48,493 nucleotides of DNA from Lachnospiraceae bacterium. GTDB taxonomy: Bacteria > Bacillota > Clostridia > Lachnospirales > Lachnospiraceae. Below are positions 8,185 to 16,823 of the stretch, one piece after another. The translations under genes and the position numbers were made by a program. How positions within the stretch are numbered: the stretch's first letter is position 1; each line of letters opens with the position of its first letter. The notes under the pieces were generated by a model. It searched no databases. It was not told the DNA's origin and saw only the letters and a program-made list of their open reading frames with translations. The stretch is from contig JAFSIS010000061.1 in the NCBI GenBank assembly GCA_017439665.1, positions 1 through 48,493 of the forward strand, read 5' to 3'.

Positions 8185-9369
8185 CTATTTCACACTATAC
8201 GGATATAAGGTTACGCCCTTAACCACACGGTTTACTTCTCCCGTAGGACAGGGATTGTCCGGAGTAATATCCAGGGAAAGGGATTTCAATACTGCAAGAG
8301 TCTGTGCAAAGGTAATAAATGCAAAGCCCAGCAGCACATTTTCCATAGCCTTGCCGCAATCCATGGCAAGCTGATAATCCACCAGATCCCCCAGGCCTTC
8401 ACAAGGAGTATTAGACACCACTGCAATGCGGTTCTTCTTTCTCTGGGGACCCATCTCTTTGATCAGGTCGATCTCATACTGCCTCTTATAAGGATCGTCG
8501 CTTAAATATACAACAGTCAATGTGGTATCGTCAATAATGGATTTGGGACCATGTCGGAAACCTAAGGGAGAATCGTACATGGTTGCTACCTGTCCCGCAG
8601 TCAGCTCCAGCATTTTCAGGGCAGATTCCTGGGAAACTCCCTTCAGGGCAATATTGCCCAGATAAACGATACGTTCAAATTTAAATTCCTCTACAATTTT
8701 CTCTACCAGGCTGTAACCACCTTCCAGGAAACGCTCAGTGGCTACACAGATTTTTTCAATTTCGGCCGTCAGCTCCTCCAGGCGGTCCAGATTGAAGGCC
8801 AGATAAGTAGCCATATACATATTGGAAAAGCTGGAAGTCATGGCAAAGGACTGATCATGGGTCTCCGGAGTCAGATTCAGGGCAAAGCAGTTCTCCCGGG
8901 TATCTGCCAGCTTGGAAAGCGTTCCTTCATGGTTGCAGGTCACAAAAAGATGGTACAGATTTTGGCACACTGCCTCTGCTGCCTCTACTGCTCCCAAAGA
9001 TTCCGGAGAATTGCCGGAACGGCCGAAGCTCACCAGAATCGTAGGCTTGGTCCGGGAAAGAAAATTTTCCGGTGCAGGAACAATATCCGTCGTTGCATAG
9101 GATTTTACTTTGTGATCATATTTTTCATTTAAAGCCTGGAAAAGAGAATTTCCAACGAACTCACTGGTTCCTGCCCCTGTCAGTACAATATCAAAATCCT
9201 CTGCCTTAACCACTTTGTCCAGAAAAACCTGAAGCTCATCCCTGCAGGCTGCAATCTGGGCACAGGTCTTTCTCCAGGTTGCAGGCTGCTGGTAGATCTC
9301 CTGCAAAGTGAACTGGGAAGAGGTGTCTTTCATTCTGTCTTCTGAAATTCCGAAAATGTTCATCTTCAT
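8185..9369 (-). CDS. agaS: SIS-domain galactosamine-6-phosphate deaminase/isomerase, AgaS-like
   Basis: 394 residues with two SIS (sugar isomerase) lobes. The first has VLTGAGTSEFVGNSLF and VSFGRSGNSPESLGAVEAA (sugar-phosphate-binding serines) in the first half; the second has YLGNIALKGVSQESALKMLELTAGQ and PLGFRHGPKSIID. Unlike GlmS it has no glutaminase domain, and its length matches AgaS. AgaS converts galactosamine-6-phosphate to tagatose-6-phosphate and ammonia. The presence of PTS, deacetylase and KbaZ-like genes supports this over a glucosamine role, but the latter cannot be excluded. First gene of its unit, ahead of EIIA and yajC; ATG at 9369 lies next to GGGGGTAATATG. Confidence 0.88.
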   Translation of the reverse strand: MKMNIFGISEDRMKDTSSQFTLQEIYQQPATWRKTCAQIAACRDELQVFLDKVVKAEDFDIVLTGAGTSEFVGNSLFQALNEKYDHKVKSYATTDIVPAPENFLSRTKPTILVSFGRSGNSPESLGAVEAAEAVCQNLYHLFVTCNHEGTLSKLADTRENCFALNLTPETHDQSFAMTSSFSNMYMATYLAFNLDRLEELTAEIEKICVATERFLEGGYSLVEKIVEEFKFERIVYLGNIALKGVSQESALKMLELTAGQVATMYDSPLGFRHGPKSIIDDTTLTVVYLSDDPYKRQYEIDLIKEMGPQRKKNRIAVVSNTPCEGLGDLVDYQLAMDCGKAMENVLLGFAFITFAQTLAVLKSLSLDITPDNPCPTGEVNRVVKGVTLYPYSVK

Positions 9370-9398
9370 ATTACCCCCTGGTTTTGTTTTTATGTTTT

Positions 9399-9554
9399 GT
9401 AATTATTCAGAGCCAGGCAAATTCATACAGAAATCTGTGATGAACGCTTGCATTAAAGCACAGATTTCTGCATGAATTTATTTGGCGAGAAGCCAACATG
9501 AGCGAAAGGAAAGCTTCGAAGAAGCGATTTTGCGAATTAACTCTGAATAATTAC
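9399..9554. repeat. palindromic element of the CAGAGCCAGG / ATTTGGCGAG family (copy 1)
   Basis: Perfect 14-bp ends, GTAATTATTCAGAG (9399-9412) and CTCTGAATAATTAC (9541-9554), enclose a second inverted repeat of 21-bp arms (9419-9439 with 9459-9479, one mismatch). ATTTGGCGAG lies at 9479-9488 and a small hairpin AAGCTTCGAAGAAGC is near 9511-9525. The block order matches the element at 24796-24911. It fills most of the 344-base spacer between the divergent SIS and deacetylase genes. Confidence 0.8.
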
Positions 9555-9639
9555 TGTTTTTTCTTATCATAGCCCACAAAATGAGAAAAAACAATGGACA
9601 TGGTAAAAGAGATAATAGATAATTTAAAAAATGCAAATT

Positions 9640-9673
9640 CTTTTTTTCTTTCCAGAGTTATGATATATATAAT
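9640..9673 (+). promoter_or_regulatory. probable promoter of the nagA-kbaZ unit
   Basis: TATAAT at 9668-9673 in a TA-rich tract (TGATATATATAATG); the -35 region is poor (TTTCTT near 9645). The spacing to the strong ribosome binding site AAGGAGGA at about 9700 is normal. A weak -35 suggests the need for an activator. Confidence 0.5.
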
Positions 9674-9713
9674 GATTTAAATAAACTATTTAAAACCCCA
9701 AGGAGGATTTTTT

Positions 9714-10853
9714 ATGATCATTCAAAGTAAAAAAGTATGGATCGCAGATCAGTTTTTTCCTGCTGCCATCGAAATGGAAGAAGGCAGGATCGTCAGCGTA
9801 CTTCCTTATGGAAGCAGGCCTGCAGATGTAGATTATGGTGATAAACGTATCGTTCCCGGTTTTTTGGATGTCCACTGCCACGGTGCTTTTGAATTCGATA
9901 CCAACGATGCACAGGAGGAAGGCCTGCGCCGCTGGACAAAAAACATCGTTTCAGAAGGAGTCACCGGCTTTCTGGCCACCACCATCACCCAGAGCGAAGA
10001 GGTGCTGACCAAAGCCCTGAAAAATGTAGCCAAAGTAATGAAGGATGGCTATGAGGGTGCCGAAATCCTGGGCATACATTTTGAAGGTCCTTTCCTGGAT
10101 ATGAAATACAAGGGTGCCCAGCCTGAACCCTATATCGTACAGGGAACCATCGAACAGTTTGAGCGTTATCAGGCTGCTGCCGGAGGCAACATCAGATATA
10201 TCACCATGGCCACGGAGCATGATCCTGATTTTGTCTTTACCAGATACCTGTCTGCCCAGGGCGTTGTGGTAAGTATCGGCCATTCTGCTTCCACCTATGA
10301 AGAAGCGGTTCTGGCTTTTGCCAACGGTGCAACCTCCATGACCCATGTGTATAACGGCATGACTCCCTTCAACCACCGTGCCAACGGCCTGGTAGGTGCA
10401 GCCTTCCGTCTGCGTACCATGTATGGGGAGATCATCTGTGATGGCAACCACTCCACCACTGCTGCCCTGAACACCTACTTTATGTCAAAGGGCCCTGATT
10501 TCGGTATTATGGTTTCCGATGCTTTAATGGCAAAGGGTACGCCCATCGGAAGCAAATTCCTCTTTGGCGGCAATGAGATCGAGATCTATCCTGACGGAAG
10601 TGCCCACCTCACCTCTACCGGAGGCCTTGCAGGCTCTACCCTGAAGTTAAATGACGGTCTTCGCATTCTGGTGGAAGAAGCCAATGTACCTTTTAATTAT
10701 GCCCTTAACTCCTGCACCATCAATCCCGCCCGCTGTCTGGGAATTGATGACCATAAGGGAAAGATCGGTGCCGATTACGATGCCGATCTGGTAGTTCTGG
10801 ACACCAACTACGATGTTCTTCAGACCTACTGTAAGGGAACAGCACAACTATAA
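9714..10853 (+). CDS. nagA: N-acetylhexosamine-6-phosphate deacetylase (NagA/AgaA family)
   Basis: 379 residues of the amidohydrolase fold. Metal and catalytic signatures are present: FLDVHCHGAFEFDTND near 52, HFEGPFLDMKYKGAQ near 122 (EGP glutamate), VSIGHSAST, MTHVYNGMTPFNHR, CDGNHS and SDALMAKGT with the catalytic aspartate. It removes acetate from GlcNAc-6-phosphate or GalNAc-6-phosphate after PTS uptake. The KbaZ-like and AgaS-like neighbours favour the GalNAc branch (AgaA role). ATG at 9714 follows AAGGAGGATTTTTT. It is first of a three-gene plus-strand unit, 28 bases before the next gene. Confidence 0.92.
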   Translation: MIIQSKKVWIADQFFPAAIEMEEGRIVSVLPYGSRPADVDYGDKRIVPGFLDVHCHGAFEFDTNDAQEEGLRRWTKNIVSEGVTGFLATTITQSEEVLTKALKNVAKVMKDGYEGAEILGIHFEGPFLDMKYKGAQPEPYIVQGTIEQFERYQAAAGGNIRYITMATEHDPDFVFTRYLSAQGVVVSIGHSASTYEEAVLAFANGATSMTHVYNGMTPFNHRANGLVGAAFRLRTMYGEIICDGNHSTTAALNTYFMSKGPDFGIMVSDALMAKGTPIGSKFLFGGNEIEIYPDGSAHLTSTGGLAGSTLKLNDGLRILVEEANVPFNYALNSCTINPARCLGIDDHKGKIGADYDADLVVLDTNYDVLQTYCKGTAQL

Positions 10854-10881
10854 ACCTCACACGATACAAGGAGATGCAAAC

Positions 10882-12180
10882 ATGAAACATCCGCTTCAAG
10901 AAATGATGGACAGACGAAAAAAAGGAGAAATCTGTGGAATTCCCTCCTACTGCAGTGCCAATGAACTGGTTCTGGAACAGGCCCTGAGACGGGCAAAGGC
11001 ATTAAATACGCCTACCCTGATCGAAGCTACGGCCAATCAGGTAAACCAATTCGGCGGTTACACCGGCATGGTGCCGAAGGACTTTTACGATATGGTTCTT
11101 AAGATGGCACAAAAAATAGCTCTGCCGGAAAACATGATCATTCTCGCCGGCGACCATCTGGGTCCCCTGACCTGGCAGAATCTTCCCGAAAAAGAAGCGA
11201 TGGAAAATTCCATCCAGCTGGTCTACCAGTATGCCCGTGCCGGCTTCACCAAAATTCATCTGGACACCAGTATGAAGGTAGCTGATGATCCCGAGGGACT
11301 TCTTTCCACCGAAACCATCGCCCGCAGAGGCGCTGTTCTTTACAAAGCAGCCATGAAGGGCTATGAGGAGCTGAAGGCAGAAAAGCCGGAGGCTATGCGC
11401 CCTGTATTTATCATCGGAAGTGAGGTTCCCATTCCCGGTGGAGCTCAGGAGGAAGAGGATTCCCTGGCGGTAACCAGTCCCGATGCTTTCAGAGACACTG
11501 TAGCCACCTACACCCGGGTATTTGCTGAAGAAGGCATTGCCGGGGGAATGGAGGATGTGATCGCTGTAGTGGTTCAACCCGGTGTGGAATTCGGTGATGA
11601 ACAGGTATTTTTATATGACCATGATGCTGCTGTCGAGCTCTGCAGCACACTAAAGGAATATCCGGGATTCTGTTTTGAAGGCCATTCCAGCGACTATCAA
11701 AGCCCGGAATGTTTGAAAAAGATGGTTCAGGACGGAATTGCTATTTTGAAGGTAGGTCCTGCTCTGACCTATGGCCTCAGAGAAGCCCTTTTTGCCCTGA
11801 GCATGATGGAAAAAGAACTGGTTCCTGATGAAAAGCAGGCACATTTTATGGAAACTCTGGAAAAAGTAATGCTGGAAAATCCGGGAAACTGGCAGAAGCA
11901 TTATCATGGTGATGACAGGCAGCTGGCTCTGGCAAGAAAATACAGCTTTTCTGACCGTGCACGCTACTATATCGGCCTTCCCCAGGTTGTGGCTTCCATG
12001 AACAGGCTTTTTGATAATCTGAAGGAATATCCTATTCCTATGAATATGCTTCACCAGTACATGCCCCTTGCTTACGCAAAGGTAAGGGACGGACTTTTAC
12101 CTCTGGATGCACGTGAGCTCGCATTGGACGGTATCCAGACCTTTATGAGCGATTATGAATATGCTGTAGGCCTTGTTTAA
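10882..12180 (+). CDS. tagatose-bisphosphate aldolase non-catalytic subunit-like protein (KbaZ/GatZ/AgaZ family)
   Basis: Start chosen at ATG 10882 (MKHPLQEMMDRRKKGEICG), behind CAAGGAGATGCAAAC. The 432-residue protein has the family sequences GIPSYCSANELVLEQAL, LIEATANQVNQFGGYTGM, ILAGDHLGPLTWQ and FEGHSSDYQ. In E. coli KbaZ and GatZ stabilise the class II aldolase KbaY/GatY; comparative genomics has also proposed that AgaZ acts on tagatose-6-phosphate as a kinase. Neither a kbaY/gatY-type aldolase nor a tagatose-6-phosphate kinase gene is in this window, so here it either works with a distant partner or fills the kinase step. The TIM-barrel histidines DHLG and GHSS are kept. Confidence 0.88.
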   Translation: MKHPLQEMMDRRKKGEICGIPSYCSANELVLEQALRRAKALNTPTLIEATANQVNQFGGYTGMVPKDFYDMVLKMAQKIALPENMIILAGDHLGPLTWQNLPEKEAMENSIQLVYQYARAGFTKIHLDTSMKVADDPEGLLSTETIARRGAVLYKAAMKGYEELKAEKPEAMRPVFIIGSEVPIPGGAQEEEDSLAVTSPDAFRDTVATYTRVFAEEGIAGGMEDVIAVVVQPGVEFGDEQVFLYDHDAAVELCSTLKEYPGFCFEGHSSDYQSPECLKKMVQDGIAILKVGPALTYGLREALFALSMMEKELVPDEKQAHFMETLEKVMLENPGNWQKHYHGDDRQLALARKYSFSDRARYYIGLPQVVASMNRLFDNLKEYPIPMNMLHQYMPLAYAKVRDGLLPLDARELALDGIQTFMSDYEYAVGLV

Positions 12181-12204
12181 TTTTTACAGAAAGGATAAAT
12201 CACC

Positions 12205-12573
12205 ATGGGTTTTGATCTGAACTCTCTTTTTGAGAATTCTACCTTTAAACTTATTTTTCATGAGGTTGTCTGTGTTCTGGGAAGCCTCTATTATCTTGCT
12301 CCTGCCCTTATACGGCTTCGGGAACAAAAGGAGAATAAGCCCTTTTCCACTGCCTGGAATTCTTCTAAAAATATTGTAGCAGTTTATGTGATTCTTGCAG
12401 AACCCATCTTCTTGTATGAGGATATTAAAACAGGTCTGATCACCCAGGTTGAAATTACGGTGATCAGCCAGATTCTGGCGATCATCCTTGTATTGGCTTC
12501 TTATATCATTTTACGGGATCCTGAAAAGAAAAAAGTAACCGGACCGGTGACGAAGCATAAATGGAGCCGATAG
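12205..12573 (+). CDS. small membrane protein of unknown function in the amino-sugar unit
   Basis: 122 residues with three predicted membrane segments: about 14-36 (LIFHEVVCVLGSLYYLAPAL), 52-70 (KNIVAVYVILAEPIFLY) and 82-104 (VEITVISQILAIILVLASYI). It has a basic C-terminal tail. I do not recognise the family. ATG at 12205 follows AGAAAGGATAAATCACC and lies 24 bases after the KbaZ-like gene, so it is the last gene of that transcript. The next element is a long palindrome that probably ends the unit. The position suggests a membrane accessory of sugar uptake, but nothing in the sequence shows it. Confidence 0.75.
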   Translation: MGFDLNSLFENSTFKLIFHEVVCVLGSLYYLAPALIRLREQKENKPFSTAWNSSKNIVAVYVILAEPIFLYEDIKTGLITQVEITVISQILAIILVLASYIILRDPEKKKVTGPVTKHKWSR

Positions 12574-12579
12574 TATGAC

Positions 12580-12702
12580 AAGAGACTATGTTTCCCCTGT
12601 TCGTGTGTTGCTACGAGCATTGTAGCTGAATATCGGACTAAAGTCCGCTCTTCAGCTCTACAATGTCTCCGCAAATACGTACAAGTGGAAACATAGTCTC
12701 TT
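12580..12702. repeat. long palindromic element with conserved CGGACTTTAGTCCG core (copy 2, inverted)
   Basis: Perfect outer arms AAGAGACTATGTTTCC (12580-12595) and GGAAACATAGTCTCTT (12687-12702). Inner arms CATTGTAGCTGAA (12618-12630) and TTCAGCTCTACAATG (12651-12665). Core 12625-12653 is the exact reverse complement of 7280-7308. The arms share no sequence with copy 1, yet pair with themselves. It sits between the convergent membrane-protein and diguanylate cyclase genes. Confidence 0.85.
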
Positions 12703-12778
12703 TTACTATAATCCTAATATAAGTTTGAAGGAGTTCTGTAGATAGATAACAGAACTCCCATTCCTCTAATCAATATAT

Positions 12779-14440
12779 TTATGTCCGGATGCCTTTCATC
12801 TGAGCTTTCTTCCGGTACATGGCTTCATCGGCACGTTTGAAGACATCTTCATAGTTGTGATCCCGCATTTCATCGAAAACAGCCAGTCCGGCGGCAATGC
12901 TTACCCGTTCTTCCGGACTCTCGGCAGACTCACCGATCTCTTTCATTCGTTCATCAAATCTTACCAACAGATTTTCTATGTCATTTAAGTCATCTCCGAT
13001 CAGAAGGACAATAAACTCATCTCCTCCGATACGGAATACGGGACTGCGCTTGAAGGTAGTACAGATCAGCCTGCAGCAGTTGATAATATAGCTGTTTCCT
13101 GCTTCGTGGCCGTACTGATCATTCACCATCTTTAATCCATTGATATCCAGCATCAGTACACCGAACTGATCAAAGCCCATCTGGAGTCCATTGTTTACCT
13201 TACGGGTCTCTTCATCATAGGCGGTCTTACTCTTTACACCGGTCAGGGGATCCCGATATGCCAGCTCATTCATTCTGTCCATATATATTTTAAGACAGTC
13301 CACCGTCTGCTGGAAGCTGGTAGACAACTCTCCCACTTCATCATGAGACTGATTCAGGAGGGTGACCTCCAGATTTCCTTCTGCCACCTGTCTGGCCGCT
13401 CCTGTCAGCTCCTTCAGCGGTTTCACAATAGTCTGTGTATAAGCCACCGTGATCATGATGCAGATAATGGAAATCAGAAATACGGAAACCATCATGCTCT
13501 TTTCCAGTTCCACCTTCTGTCTGTCCGTTTCTACCGTAGGAGCAGTGACTACCAGGCGCATCCCATTTTCCAGATTACAGTAGGTCATCTTCATCTTCTG
13601 ACCTTCATATTCATATCCAAAGACGTATTCCTGCTGTTCATCCTCCTCCAGCTGACTTACAAAAGCCTCCCACTGTTCATGACTGTGTTCAACAGGACAG
13701 GCATTTTCCCCCAGAGGATGGTAGATCATTTCATGATCCTTATCCAGCATATAGGCATATCCCGTATCATAAATCTGAATGGCATCAATTTCCTGGACAA
13801 TGTCATCAAAGAGAATATCCATACCCACCACACCGATCAGAACATCCTCCTGATAAAGCGGCATAACGTAAGAAATGACACGTTCAGCAATCTTCCCATT
13901 GTTATAAGGAGCCATCCATACCGGCTCACCGGCATCCACCGGCTGCTGATACCATTCCAGGGTCTTCATTTCCCCTACGGAATAGCGCGAAAAATCTGTA
14001 TTCTCCTGTTCCAGCATTTCTTCGTTCCGGTTGCTTTTACTGTAAAACAGCCCTGCATTGGAAGGTGCGATCTCCGGATTAAAACGGAGATAGATCGCCA
14101 CTGCTCCCCGGGTACTTCCCGCCGCTCCCAGCAGAATAGGCTCCATCCCGGACAAGTATGCCTCCCGCTTTACTGAATTCTGAAGGATTGCCGGAATATT
14201 CTCCTGCTGCAAAGCATTATGTGCCACAATATTTACCGACTGCTCAATCCTGAGAAACAGGGCATCCAGCCTGGCACCTTCCTCCTGACAGATGAAGTTC
14301 ATGGTTCTGGCGGTACTTTTATCCGTAGACTGGGAAGCATAAAGTAAACTGGTTCCTCCCACTACTCCGGTACACAACAGGATGACTGCCATGGTCAGGA
14401 TACTGAATTTGGTTTGGATAGAATGAAAATAGGTCTTCAT
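12779..14440 (-). CDS. membrane diguanylate cyclase with extracellular Cache-type sensor
   Basis: 553 residues. Membrane helix at about 13-33; extracellular dCache-like domain from about 35 to 315 (SRYSVGEMKTLEWYQQPVDA, GVVGMDILFDDIVQEIDAI and AYMLDKDHEMIYHP are typical Cache strands); second helix at about 320-345; HAMP linker (VKPLKELTGAARQVAEGNLE); and a GGDEF domain from about 385 (DPLTGVKSKTAYDEETRKV) with an intact FRIGGDEFIVLL. It should make c-di-GMP in response to an outside ligand. The I-site RxxD upstream of GGDEF appears absent, so product inhibition may be missing. Transcribed alone; the start ATG at 14440 is preceded by a weak AGAGGCAAAGG. Confidence 0.92.
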   Translation of the reverse strand: MKTYFHSIQTKFSILTMAVILLCTGVVGGTSLLYASQSTDKSTARTMNFICQEEGARLDALFLRIEQSVNIVAHNALQQENIPAILQNSVKREAYLSGMEPILLGAAGSTRGAVAIYLRFNPEIAPSNAGLFYSKSNRNEEMLEQENTDFSRYSVGEMKTLEWYQQPVDAGEPVWMAPYNNGKIAERVISYVMPLYQEDVLIGVVGMDILFDDIVQEIDAIQIYDTGYAYMLDKDHEMIYHPLGENACPVEHSHEQWEAFVSQLEEDEQQEYVFGYEYEGQKMKMTYCNLENGMRLVVTAPTVETDRQKVELEKSMMVSVFLISIICIMITVAYTQTIVKPLKELTGAARQVAEGNLEVTLLNQSHDEVGELSTSFQQTVDCLKIYMDRMNELAYRDPLTGVKSKTAYDEETRKVNNGLQMGFDQFGVLMLDINGLKMVNDQYGHEAGNSYIINCCRLICTTFKRSPVFRIGGDEFIVLLIGDDLNDIENLLVRFDERMKEIGESAESPEERVSIAAGLAVFDEMRDHNYEDVFKRADEAMYRKKAQMKGIRT

Positions 14441-14497
14441 AGGCCTTTGCCTCTCCGTATAGTTTATCTGGGTATTCTATGGTGTAATTTTAACATA

Positions 14498-14536
14498 AAA
14501 AAGCCGAGAAAAAAAGAATAACCTTTTTCTCCCGAC
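14498..14536 (-). terminator. intrinsic terminator after the LytTR regulator gene
   Basis: On the minus strand GTCGGGAGAAAAA and TTTTTCTCGGC form a stem with a GGTTATTC-like loop, followed by TTTTTTATG. It ends the kinase-NfeD-FloA-regulator operon 27 bases beyond its last stop. Confidence 0.8.
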
Positions 14537-14562
14537 TGTCTGCCTCTTCTCCCGATAATTGC

Positions 14563-15309
14563 CTATCCGAATCTCTTTTTCACTTCCTCGTAAACTTTTG
14601 CTGTCATCAGAGCCCAGCTGTCGGTGGATTTAAATTTAACCACATAGGTCCACCTTCCGTAAGGCTCTATTTTGGCTATATATTCCAGGTTGATCAGATA
14701 GGACTTGTGGCAGCGGATAAAACCGCCACCTTTAAGCTTTTCCTCCAGGCTTCCCAATGAAGCCGAGGTTTTATGCTCATCTGCAGTGGTAATAATCCTA
14801 GTTACATGGTCACTTCTCTCCAGCAGGATGATCTCATCCTTATTCACAAATGTTACCTGTTCCCGGCCTTTAATCATCAATTTGTCACTATGAGGCTCCG
14901 GCTGATTCCTTCCTTCCCTGGCTTCTTCCACTATGGTCTTCCTTTTTTCCGATTCACGCTTAAGTCTGGACAGTGTTCTCTGTACCCTGGCCACATCAAA
15001 GGGCTTGACCAGATAATCGAAGGCATAAATCTCAAAGGCATTTGCCATATATTCACTGTGGGCAGTAGCAAAGATAATCTTAAGCTCCGGGTTCAGACTG
15101 GTCATGATCCGGGCACACTCCATTCCACTTTCTCCGTTAAGATCGATATCTACAAAAGCTACATCAGGACGATACTGTGCAAAATTGCTGATGGTGGTGG
15201 CAAAGTCCCCACTCTCTGCCACCACCTCAAATCCATCCTGCCGCTCAATGATCTTTCGAAGCAGCTTCCTTATTTCCGGTTCATCTTCGATCAGGCATAC
15301 TCTAATCAT
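14563..15309 (-). CDS. LytTR-family response regulator
   Basis: 248 residues. The receiver domain starts MIRVCLIEDEPEIRKLL, with phospho-acceptor Asp54 in AFVDIDL, Thr/Ser and Lys switch residues in IIFATAHSEY and YLVKPF. After a charged linker comes the LytTR DNA-binding domain from about 145 (DKLMIKGREQVTFVNKDEIILLE, GGFIRCHKSYLINLEYI). It would bind direct repeats near its target promoters. It is the fourth gene of a unit starting with the sensor kinase at 16824-17567, its natural partner, with an NfeD and a flotillin between. ATG at 15309 follows GTGAGGA. Confidence 0.93.
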   Translation of the reverse strand: MIRVCLIEDEPEIRKLLRKIIERQDGFEVVAESGDFATTISNFAQYRPDVAFVDIDLNGESGMECARIMTSLNPELKIIFATAHSEYMANAFEIYAFDYLVKPFDVARVQRTLSRLKRESEKRKTIVEEAREGRNQPEPHSDKLMIKGREQVTFVNKDEIILLERSDHVTRIITTADEHKTSASLGSLEEKLKGGGFIRCHKSYLINLEYIAKIEPYGRWTYVVKFKSTDSWALMTAKVYEEVKKRFG

Positions 15310-15347
15310 TTGGAAATCCTCACTTTGAGCTTATTTTTCCACCCTGT

Positions 15348-16316
15348 CTATTGATTTCGGCTGTGGGCATAGGCTTCTGCCCCCTTACCGATATTTTTCT
15401 TCATATCCGTATCTGCGAGAACATTCTGCATCTGGTAATAGTCCAGAACACCGATATTTCCATTGCGTAAGGCTTCTGCCATAGCCTTGGGAATCTCTGC
15501 TTCCGCCTGTACCACTGCTGCCCGCATTTCCTGCTCCAGTGCCACTGCCATGGCTCTTTTTTCCTCTGCCCTTGCCTGGGCGATCTTATTGTCAGCTTCC
15601 GCCTGAAGGCTCTGCAGATTGGCTCCTACGTTTCTTCCGATATCCACATCTGCAATATCGATGGAGATGATCTCAAAAGCAGTTCCGGAATCCAGTCCCT
15701 TAGCCAGTACCAGCTTGGAGATATTGTCCGGATTTTCCAACACCTCACTGTGGCTGGTTGAGGAACCTACGGTAGTTACAATACCCTCTCCGACTCTTGC
15801 CAGAACCGTGGATTCTCCTGCACCACCGATAAGACGTTCTATATTGGTGCGTACCGTTACCCTTGCCTTTACCAAAAGCTCAATACCATCCTTGGCTACC
15901 GCAGAGATCAAAGAGGTTTCAATTACTTTGGGGGTAACGCTCATCTTTACCGCTTCAAAAACGTTTCGCCCTGCCAGATCGATGGCAGAGGCCTTTTCAA
16001 AAGAAAGCTGAATGTGAGCCCTTTCTGCTGCAATCAGAGCATTGACTACATTGTCCACATTTCCTCCGGCCAGATAATGGGCTTCCAGCTGATTCACCTT
16101 AAGGCTCAGTCCTGCCTTGGTCGCCTTGATCATAGGTAGTACGATCCTTGCCGGAGAAACCCGCCTTAAACGCATTCCCACCAGATTGAAAATGCCGATC
16201 TTTACGCCGGAAGCAATGGCGGAGATCCAGAGTCCTATCGGTACAAAAACGAAAAAGAAGCAAACCAATAATAAAATTATTCCTAAAACAACCAATTTTG
16301 CAACCATTCCTGCCAT
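15348..16316 (-). CDS. floA: flotillin-like protein FloA
   Basis: 322 residues with an N-terminal hydrophobic hairpin (about 5-35), then the FloA/YqfA sequence [27 protein letters not shown], an SPFII/PHB-like middle domain, and the coiled-coil-rich [45 protein letters not shown] tail with EA repeats. The length fits FloA of Bacillus (331). Flotillins organise functional membrane microdomains and scaffold signalling and cell-wall proteins. The gene directly follows an NfeD-like gene, a conserved pairing. Here both lie between a histidine kinase and its response regulator, which is less usual. ATG at 16316 lies 31 bases after the NfeD stop, behind AAGAGGGG. Confidence 0.95.
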   Translation of the reverse strand: MAGMVAKLVVLGIILLLVCFFFVFVPIGLWISAIASGVKIGIFNLVGMRLRRVSPARIVLPMIKATKAGLSLKVNQLEAHYLAGGNVDNVVNALIAAERAHIQLSFEKASAIDLAGRNVFEAVKMSVTPKVIETSLISAVAKDGIELLVKARVTVRTNIERLIGGAGESTVLARVGEGIVTTVGSSTSHSEVLENPDNISKLVLAKGLDSGTAFEIISIDIADVDIGRNVGANLQSLQAEADNKIAQARAEEKRAMAVALEQEMRAAVVQAEAEIPKAMAEALRNGNIGVLDYYQMQNVLADTDMKKNIGKGAEAYAHSRNQ

Positions 16317-16347
16317 AAATAAAATCCCCTCTTTCTTTTCTTATATC

Positions 16348-16821
16348 TTATTTTGCCCTGACCATAATTATGTTTTCATGTATGGCAGAAACCACTACCC
16401 GGCTATCCTTAACCAAAATTCGGTTTTCTGCCCGTACATCAAACTCTATTCCTTCTATACTGCATTTTCCTACCGGCTTCAGATCGGTCACCGTGACTCC
16501 TTCTTTTCCGATCAGATATTCAAGATCCGACTCATTCAGAAAGCCGGAATCGCTCTTCAGATTCTCTTCCAGGATAACCGGTGACTTAACCTGTTTCAGC
16601 ACCAGCATGACCACCGTCAGCATGACGGCCAGAACGGCCACTACGATCATGGTAATGGTCATTCCCTCCTCCACCGTATCGGCGGTAATTACGATGGCCA
16701 GGATCAGACAGGCTATCCCACCGAGTCCGGGAGCCCCGAAGCCGGGAATCACCATTTCAATTCCTACCAGGATAAATCCTGCAATAAACAAGCCTATCCC
16801 TAATATTAGTAAACTATCCAT
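16348..16821 (-). CDS. NfeD-like membrane protein with OB-fold domain
   Basis: 157 residues: two or three membrane segments in the first 75 residues (MDSLLILGIGLFIAGFILVG, GAPGLGGIACLILAIVI, MTITMIVVAVLAVMLTVVML) and a C-terminal OB-type domain from about 95 (LIGKEGVTVTDLKPVGKCSIEGIEFDVRAE, with the typical G-V-T-L-P-G-spaced pattern). It is the short, protease-less form of NfeD that partners flotillins. Its ribosome binding site AAAGGAGG overlaps the last codons and stop of the kinase gene, three bases away, showing translational coupling. It precedes floA by 31 bases. Confidence 0.9.
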   Translation of the reverse strand: MDSLLILGIGLFIAGFILVGIEMVIPGFGAPGLGGIACLILAIVITADTVEEGMTITMIVVAVLAVMLTVVMLVLKQVKSPVILEENLKSDSGFLNESDLEYLIGKEGVTVTDLKPVGKCSIEGIEFDVRAENRILVKDSRVVVSAIHENIIMVRAK

Positions 16822-16823
16822 AA

